A stretch of 5,715 nt of DNA. Origin: Verrucomicrobiia bacterium. Lineage in GTDB: Bacteria; Verrucomicrobiota; Verrucomicrobiae; Limisphaerales; UBA11358. Both the position numbers and the translations under genes were made by a program. The DNA is taken from contig JASHZU010000101.1 of the NCBI GenBank assembly GCA_030042375.1, forward strand, positions 1 to 5,715, in the 5' to 3' direction. Positions 5,710 through 5,715 of the stretch are shown one piece after another. A model generated the notes under the pieces. The model worked only from the letters and a program-made list of their open reading frames with translations, had not been told where the DNA came from and did not search any database. The stretch's first letter is position 1. Every line of letters starts with the position of its first letter.

Positions 5710-5715
5710 AGATTG

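Overview
The window looks like part of a pectin-degradation locus in a Gram-negative, PEP-CTERM-encoding bacterium. I favour a member of the Verrucomicrobiota, with Planctomycetota-like or other PVC relatives as alternatives. This is inferred from four things: several secreted pectin enzymes without SusC/SusD partners, a PEP-CTERM protein-sorting signal, a cyanobacterial/plant-like GlgC, and weak or absent Shine-Dalgarno sequences. The coding sequence is moderately GC-rich. No marker gene fixes the taxonomy.

Layout. Positions 1-101 (minus strand) hold the first 33 codons of a secreted beta-helix protein, probably a GH28 polygalacturonase; the rest lies outside the window. A short divergent intergenic region (102-193) follows, carrying an almost centred perfect palindrome at 138-161. 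On the plus strand come an exported oligogalacturonate-lyase-like (PL22-type) beta-propeller (194-1408) and, after a 67-nt spacer, a two-domain protein (1476-3215). That protein fuses a CE8 pectin methylesterase to an alpha/beta-hydrolase esterase. A 244-nt gap (3216-3459) has no gene but contains two inverted/direct repeat arrangements and a possible promoter. It is followed by a PEP-CTERM protein built of about six NHL/SMP-30-like propeller repeats (3460-4398). The minus-strand gene glgC (ADP-glucose pyrophosphorylase, 4426-5709) converges on it and runs to the right edge.

How the genes fit together. The left three genes form a plausible pathway: the CE8 domain removes methyl esters, the attached esterase may remove acetyl or other ester groups, the GH28-like enzyme would cut the exposed polygalacturonate, and the PL22-type enzyme would convert (unsaturated) oligogalacturonides into monomeric keto-uronates. 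All three carry N-terminal signal peptides, so the chemistry is predicted to occur outside the cytoplasm. The palindrome between the divergent genes is a good candidate operator for co-regulation. The PEP-CTERM gene and glgC show no evident functional tie to pectin.

No RNA genes, CRISPR arrays, insertion sequences or attachment sites were seen. The most unusual points are the methylesterase-esterase fusion, the exported PL22-type enzyme with an apparently altered metal-ligand set, and the phased repeats in the regulatory gaps.
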